64,000 nt of DNA from the NCBI GenBank assembly GCA_036844945.1, contig DAIUEV010000004.1, positions 39,724 through 103,723 of the forward strand, written 5' to 3'. Source of the stretch: Palsa-461 sp036844945. Its GTDB lineage: Bacteria; Actinomycetota; Acidimicrobiia; Acidimicrobiales; RAAP-2. Below the pieces are notes generated by a model. The model searched no databases and was not told where the DNA came from. It saw nothing but the letters and a program-made list of their open reading frames with translations. This document shows positions 59,897 through 64,000 of this stretch, piece by piece. The translations under genes were made by a program, and so were the position numbers. Numbering within the stretch: position 1 is the stretch's first letter; every line of letters starts with the position of its first letter.

Positions 59897-60478
59897 ATGG
59901 CCGACCAGGCCCATTTCACCGAGCTCGCCATGGAGCACATGCCGGCCCTGTACAGCGCGGCGCTCCGGATGACGCGCAACCCCGCCGACGCCGAGGACCT
60001 GGTCCAGGAGACCTATCTGCGGGCCTACCGGGGCTTCGGTGGCTTCACCGAGGGCACCAACCTGCGGGCCTGGCTGTACCGGATCCTCACCAACACCTAC
60101 ATCAACTCGTACCGGGCGGCGAAGCGGCGCCCCGAGGTGGCCGATGTGGAGGACGTCGAGGACCTCTACCTGTACCACCGGCTTTCGCCGAACTCCGAAG
60201 CTGCGTCCAGTCGCAGCGCCGAGGAGGAGGCACTGGCCAGCTTCACCGACGACGAGGTGAAGTCGGCGATCGAGTCGCTCCCCGAGGCGTTCCGGATGGC
60301 GGTCCTCCTGGCCGACGTCGAGGGCTTCTCCTACAAGGAGATCGCCGAGATCACCGACGTACCCATCGGGACGGTCATGAGCCGCATCCACCGGGGAAGA
60401 AGGGCGCTGCAGAAGGCGTTGCACGACTTTGCGGAGTCGAGGGGCCTGGTCGGTTCGGCGCCGGGGCGGAACGAGTGA
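59897..60478 (+). CDS. sigR: ECF sigma factor, SigR/SigH type
   Basis: A 193-residue group-4 sigma factor. Region 2 is ALYSAALRMTRNPADAEDLVQETYLRAYRGFGGFTEGTNLRAWLYRILTNTYINSYR, characteristic of SigR/SigH (disulfide stress). Region 4 is SLPEAFRMAVLLADVEGFSYKEIAEITDVPIGTVMSRIHRGRRAL. The next gene overlaps by GTGA and encodes the matching zinc anti-sigma factor. Regulon expected to include thioredoxin and mycothiol genes. Confidence 0.93.
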   Translation: MADQAHFTELAMEHMPALYSAALRMTRNPADAEDLVQETYLRAYRGFGGFTEGTNLRAWLYRILTNTYINSYRAAKRRPEVADVEDVEDLYLYHRLSPNSEAASSRSAEEEALASFTDDEVKSAIESLPEAFRMAVLLADVEGFSYKEIAEITDVPIGTVMSRIHRGRRALQKALHDFAESRGLVGSAPGRNE

Positions 60479-60786
60479 GCGAGGGGCCCGCGATGGGTGG
60501 CGAGATGGCTGAGGAGTGGGGAACCGGCACGGACTGCGGTTCGGCGATCCACCAGCTCTACCACTACCTCGACGGCGAGCTCACCGAGGATCGTCGCACC
60601 CAGATCGCCGAGCACCTCGACTACTGCGCCCCGTGTGCCGACGCGGCGGGATTCGAGACCGAGCTGCGACAGGTGATCGCCAACCGCTGCAAGGACCACG
60701 TCCCCGACGCGCTGCGCGAGCGCATCGCGCGCCTGATCGAGGCCGAGGCGGCCAGCGCCGGGCCGGAGTCCGGTAGCCGCCGGTGA
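60475..60786 (+). CDS. rsrA: Zinc-binding redox anti-sigma factor (RsrA/RshA type)
   Basis: A 103-residue protein. The ZAS motif is visible as HQLYHYLDGELTEDRR followed by HLDYCAPC (Hx3Cx2C), with an earlier cysteine in TDCGSA. It binds the sigma factor when reduced and zinc-loaded, and releases it when a disulfide forms. GTG start overlapping the sigma stop; an ATG 18 bases later is an alternative. Rule-typical partner order. Confidence 0.9.
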   Translation: MSEGPAMGGEMAEEWGTGTDCGSAIHQLYHYLDGELTEDRRTQIAEHLDYCAPCADAAGFETELRQVIANRCKDHVPDALRERIARLIEAEAASAGPESGSRR

Positions 60787-60790
60787 ACCC

Positions 60791-61918
60791 ATGAGCGACG
60801 AGAGCGGCCGTTCGGAGCAGCCGTCGCTCATCGACTGGGCCCTCGCCGACCGGGTCGCCCGCTGGGGGTCCGGCCGTGCGACGACGCCGACCGCCTACCG
60901 GCGCGCCGCCATGCAGCGCGACTTCGACGAGATGACGGTGCGGGCCGAGCGCCTGGTGGCCGAGGCGACGGGGCTGGCGCCTGGGAGCCCGGCCCGGGGC
61001 AAGGTGATCGACCGTCCCGACTGGGTCACCGCCAACATCGGGTCGTTCCAGCGCCTCCTCGGCCCCACGCTCGCCAAGGTGGCGGCCAACAAACCGCCTT
61101 CGCCACTCGCCTCGGCCGCCCCCGGCCTGGCCCGCCAGCTGAGCGGCGTGTCGCGATCGATGACCGGGACCCAGCTGGGCCTCGTGCTGGCGTGGATGTC
61201 CACCCGGGTGCTCGGCCAGTACGACCTCTTGTTGACCGACGGCGTCGACGAGGAGCAGCAGGACATCGTGTACTTCGTCGGCCCGAACGTCGCCGCGCTC
61301 GAGGCGCGCCAGGGCTTCGACCCGGCCGAGTTCCGGCTGTGGCTGGCGCTGCACGAGCTCACCCACCGGGCCCAGTTCATGGCCGTGCCGTGGCTGCGCT
61401 CGTACTTCCTGTCGCTCGTCGAAGCGGGCCTCGAGCCGCTCGGCTCCGACCCGCGGCGGCTGGCCGAAGCCGTGCGCCGCGCCGCCACCGAGATCCGGGC
61501 GGGCCGCAGCCCGCTGCGGGACGCCGGGATGATCGGGCTGGTCGCGACCGACGACCAGCTGGAGGCGCTCCAGCGCATCCAGGCCCTCATGAGCCTGCTC
61601 GAGGGGCACGGCGACGTCACCATGGACCGCGCTGGTGCCGAGGCGGTGCCGGGTGCCGCCCACTTCAGTGAGGTGCTCCGACAGCGCCGCGAGTCGGTGC
61701 GCGGGCCCGCGCGGCTCCTCCAACAGATCCTCGGGCTCGAGGCGAAGTTCCGCCAGTACGCCGAGGGTGAGAAGTTCGTGCGCTCCGTGGAGAAGGCGGG
61801 CGGCCGTCGGCTCTTCGACCGGGTGTGGCAGGGCCCCGAGTGGCTGCCCTCGTTGGCCGAGATCCGCGACCCGACGACCTGGGTCCGACGGGTCTCGCCC
61901 GCAGCCCTGGCCGGGTGA
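60791..61918 (+). CDS. DUF2342 zinc-dependent metalloprotease-like protein
   Basis: A 375-residue protein of the DUF2342 family (annotated elsewhere as coenzyme F420 biosynthesis-associated or putative hydrolase). The single clear motif is LALHELTHRAQF, a zincin HExxH (E-L in the middle), and EGHGDVTMD may supply the third ligand. In Mycobacterium it also precedes tilS and hpt (Rv3626c-Rv3624c). Function undetermined. ATG 4 bases after rsrA; its stop overlaps the GTG of tilS. Confidence 0.85.
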   Translation: MSDESGRSEQPSLIDWALADRVARWGSGRATTPTAYRRAAMQRDFDEMTVRAERLVAEATGLAPGSPARGKVIDRPDWVTANIGSFQRLLGPTLAKVAANKPPSPLASAAPGLARQLSGVSRSMTGTQLGLVLAWMSTRVLGQYDLLLTDGVDEEQQDIVYFVGPNVAALEARQGFDPAEFRLWLALHELTHRAQFMAVPWLRSYFLSLVEAGLEPLGSDPRRLAEAVRRAATEIRAGRSPLRDAGMIGLVATDDQLEALQRIQALMSLLEGHGDVTMDRAGAEAVPGAAHFSEVLRQRRESVRGPARLLQQILGLEAKFRQYAEGEKFVRSVEKAGGRRLFDRVWQGPEWLPSLAEIRDPTTWVRRVSPAALAG

Positions 61919-63420
61919 GCTCGACCGTCCTCGGGACCGCCCCGACCGGGTGGCCCGAGGAGGTGGCCTCGCTCCTCGGGCGCTGCACCTTCCCTCCCGC
62001 CGGCGCCGAGCTCGTCTGCGCGGTGTCCGGCGGACCCGACTCGCTCGCCCTGCTGGCGCTGGCCGTCGCCGCCGGCTGCCGGGTCACCGCGGTGCACGTC
62101 GACCACGGGCTCCGTCCGGGGTCGTCCGACGAGGCGGCGGTCGTGGCGGACGCCGCCCGGCGGCTCGGTGCCTCTTTCCGGGCCGAGCGGGTGCTCGTTG
62201 CCGAGGGGCCGAACCTCGAGGCCCGGGCCCGGGCCGCCCGCTTCGGAGTCCTCCCGCCCGAGGTGGCCACCGGCCACACGATGGACGACCAGGCCGAGAC
62301 CATGCTCTGCAATCTCCTGCGGGGGGCCGGGCTGGACGGGCTGGCCGCCATGGTCCCGGGCCCCCGCCACCCGATGCTCGCCCTGCGTCGCCACGAGGCC
62401 GAGGGGCTGTGCCGATCGATCGGGCTGAACCCGGTGCGCGATCCGTCGAACGAGGACCCCCGCCATCTCCGCAACCGGGTGCGCCACGAGCTGCTGCCGC
62501 TGTGCGCGGCGATCGCCCGTCGCGACCCGGTGCCGATCCTCGCCCGCCAGGCGGCGCTGCTGCGCGACGACGCGGCGCTGCTGACCGCCCTGACCGCCGA
62601 TGTGGTGCCGGACCCGGCGGACACCCGGGCGCTGCGCGACGCGCCGGTCGCACTGGCGCGCCGGGCGGTGCGCGGATGGCTCGCGCCCTCCACAGCCGAC
62701 GCCCATCCCCCGAGCTCGGCCGCGGTCGCACGCGTCCTCGACGTCGCGGCCGGGCGACGGGTGGCGACGCAGGTGGAGGGCGGCCGTACCGTCCGACGCT
62801 CGGCCTCCCGCCTGGCCGTCGGGGAGGGGTCCGGTAGGGTTCGGCCGGTGAAGACGGAGCGTGCCGTTTCGTCGGTGCCGAGCTGGGGCCTGACCGAGGT
62901 GGGCGAGCCGGTGGTCACCGCCGAGGCCCTGGCCGAACGGGTGCTCGAGCTCGGTGCCGCCATCACCGCCGACTACGCCGACGAGGCGCCGCTGCTGGTG
63001 GGTGTGTTGAAAGGCGCCATGATCTTCATGAGCGACCTGGCCCGCGCCATCGACCTGCCCGTCGACGTCGACTTCATGGCCGTCTCCTCCTACGGGAGCG
63101 CGACCAGGACCTCCGGGGTGGTGCGGATCGTGAAGGACCTCGACGCCGACCTGGCCGGCCGCCACGTGCTGGTGGTGGAGGACATCATCGACAGCGGCCT
63201 CACGCTCAACTACCTGCGCCGGTACCTGGCGGCGCGCCAGCCGGCGAGCCTCGAGGTGTGCGCCCTCTTGGTGAAGGAGGGCGAGCAGCGGGTCCCGCTC
63301 GACCTCCGCTACGTCGGCTTCACCATCCCGTCGGCGTTCGTCGTGGGTTACGGGCTCGACGTCGACGAGCGCTACCGGAATCTGCGGGCCGTGCACGTCT
63401 ACAAGGCCTCGGGGGTCTGA
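61915..63420 (+). CDS. tilS-hpt: TilS-Hpt single reading frame: tRNA(Ile)-lysidine synthetase and hypoxanthine phosphoribosyltransferase
   Basis: A 501-residue frame. Residues 1-310 are TilS (PP-loop CAVSGGPDSLALLALA, HVDHGLRPGSSDEA, GHTMDDQAETMLCNLLRG), which makes lysidine-34 in the tRNA-Ile(CAU). Without an intervening stop, residues 312-501 are Hpt (VVEDIIDSGLTLNYL for PRPP, LLVGVLKGAMIFMSDL, SYGSATRTSG). An internal GTG at 62848 with a TAGGGT -10 just upstream matches the start of separate Hpt proteins. So either a true bifunctional protein or a nested hpt gene. Usually two genes in actinobacteria; fused ones are known in Listeria. Confidence 0.85.
   Translation: MSSTVLGTAPTGWPEEVASLLGRCTFPPAGAELVCAVSGGPDSLALLALAVAAGCRVTAVHVDHGLRPGSSDEAAVVADAARRLGASFRAERVLVAEGPNLEARARAARFGVLPPEVATGHTMDDQAETMLCNLLRGAGLDGLAAMVPGPRHPMLALRRHEAEGLCRSIGLNPVRDPSNEDPRHLRNRVRHELLPLCAAIARRDPVPILARQAALLRDDAALLTALTADVVPDPADTRALRDAPVALARRAVRGWLAPSTADAHPPSSAAVARVLDVAAGRRVATQVEGGRTVRRSASRLAVGEGSGRVRPVKTERAVSSVPSWGLTEVGEPVVTAEALAERVLELGAAITADYADEAPLLVGVLKGAMIFMSDLARAIDLPVDVDFMAVSSYGSATRTSGVVRIVKDLDADLAGRHVLVVEDIIDSGLTLNYLRRYLAARQPASLEVCALLVKEGEQRVPLDLRYVGFTIPSAFVVGYGLDVDERYRNLRAVHVYKASGV
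62835..62840 (+). promoter_or_regulatory. Predicted internal -10 (TAGGGT) for a leaderless hpt
   Basis: TAGGGT ends 7 bases before the in-frame GTG at which Hpt homologs would begin. It suggests independent hpt transcription inside the fused frame. Confidence 0.5.
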
Positions 63421-63424
63421 GCCG

Positions 63425-63994
63425 GTGGGGGTCGACACCGCCCGGGTGGAGAAGGCGATCGCGGAAATCCTGGAGGCGATCGGCGAAGACCCCTCGCGCG
63501 ACGGGCTGGTCGAGACCCCCGCCCGGGTGGCGGCGATGTATGAGGAGTTGTTCTCGGGCCTGGGCGACGACCCCGGCCGTCACGTGACCGTGACCTTCGC
63601 GGCCGAGCACGACGAGATGGTGATGGTCCGCGATATCCCGTTCGCGTCGCTGTGCGAGCACCACCTCGTCCCGTTCATCGGCCGGGCCCACGTCGCCTAC
63701 ATCCCCAACTCCGACGGCCGCATCACCGGGATCTCGAAGCTGGCCCGTCTGGTCGAGGGCTATGCGCGGCGCCTCCAGGTCCAGGAGCGGATGACCACCG
63801 AGATCGCCGACGCCATCGAGTCCGCGCTCGACCCCCGGGGGGTCCTCGTGGTCGTGGAGGCCGAGCACCTGTGCATGTCGATGCGCGGGGTGAAGAAGCC
63901 CGGGACCCAGACGGTCACCTCGGCGGTCCGCGGCCTGTTCCGGATGGACCCGGCCACGCGCGCCGAGGCGATGCAGTTCGTCCACGGTCGCTGA
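63425..63994 (+). CDS. folE: GTP cyclohydrolase I
   Basis: A 189-residue enzyme for the first step of folate synthesis. CEHHLVPFIGRAHVAYIP contains the zinc Cys and the catalytic histidines; GISKLARLVEGYARRLQVQERMT and VVVEAEHLCMSMRGVKKPGT complete the site. GTG start 4 bases after hpt. In mycobacteria ftsH lies between hpt and folE; here the genes adjoin directly. The stop lies 6 bases before the window end. Confidence 0.95.
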   Translation: MGVDTARVEKAIAEILEAIGEDPSRDGLVETPARVAAMYEELFSGLGDDPGRHVTVTFAAEHDEMVMVRDIPFASLCEHHLVPFIGRAHVAYIPNSDGRITGISKLARLVEGYARRLQVQERMTTEIADAIESALDPRGVLVVVEAEHLCMSMRGVKKPGTQTVTSAVRGLFRMDPATRAEAMQFVHGR

Positions 63995-64000
63995 GGCTGC

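Overview
The window is a gene-dense, very GC-rich (roughly 70% by eye) chromosomal segment of an actinobacterium. The evidence is a WhiB regulator, a SigR/RsrA-type ECF sigma and zinc anti-sigma pair, a likely F420-dependent LLM oxidoreductase, a GlnR-like orphan OmpR regulator beside two type I glutamine synthetases, paired CeoB/CeoC K+ uptake proteins beside an APC permease, and frequent GTG/TTG starts. The gene orders ArsA-ArsA/WhiB, CeoC-CeoB/permease and DUF2342-tilS-hpt-folE match Mycobacterium. A proton-pumping pyrophosphatase, the MurD-MurL pair and many short-leader promoters suggest a deep lineage such as Acidimicrobiia. That placement is inference. No rRNA, CRISPR array, transposase or integrase was seen.

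Region by region. 0-2.3 kb: a PHP-domain protein, a phosphotriesterase-family hydrolase and the 3' remnant of a deazaflavin nitroreductase gene. 2.3-5 kb: a tightly packed trio of a ribbon-helix-helix protein, a beta-order DNA methyltransferase with an extra C-terminal domain, and an unrecognised protein with nuclease-like residues. This is a candidate restriction-modification or defence cassette. 5-6.5 kb: an MFS exporter. 6.5-12 kb: a phosphosignalling island of kinase, PP2C phosphatase and VWA protein (TerY-P-like triad), a one-pass membrane protein, and a divergent FHA-PrsW intramembrane protease fusion, followed by tRNA-Pro(CGG). 12-18 kb: CBS/CorC protein, receiver protein, two ArsA-type ATPases, WhiB, then VKOR and a thioredoxin-fold DUF929 protein for disulfide formation. 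18-23.4 kb: NUDIX and metallo-beta-lactamase hydrolases, Mrp and ErpA Fe-S proteins, a compact molybdo-hydroxylase-like fusion and RidA. 23.4-28.3 kb: secreted hydrolase, GlnR-like regulator and two glutamine synthetases flanking a four-half-site GlnR-box-like element. 28.3-34.5 kb: HisI-like protein, NAD synthetase, sigma factor, HAD phosphatase and two Trk proteins. 34.6-44.5 kb: APC permease fused to USP-like and OB-fold domains, H+-pyrophosphatase, TopA, Tmk and HolB. 44.5-48.5 kb: tRNA-Thr(CGU) followed by small accessory genes in less GC-biased DNA. 48.7-56.4 kb: LLM oxidoreductase, PanE-like reductase, hydrolase, GT87 mannosyltransferase-like protein, a two-gene ABC exporter and a FAD oxidase. 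56.4-60 kb: PgeF-MurL-MurD peptidoglycan operon. 60-64 kb: SigR/RsrA, DUF2342 metalloprotease, a TilS-Hpt single reading frame and FolE.

Themes. Peptidoglycan D-glutamate is probably made by the MurD2/MurL route. Nitrogen control appears to use a GlnR-like regulator and glutamine synthetases that lack the adenylylation tyrosine. Many genes have a TANNNT -10 hexamer 6-8 nt before the start codon, which predicts widespread leaderless transcription. The best candidates for undescribed biology are the methyltransferase/nuclease-like cassette and the kinase-phosphatase-VWA-FHA-protease island, which lie side by side.
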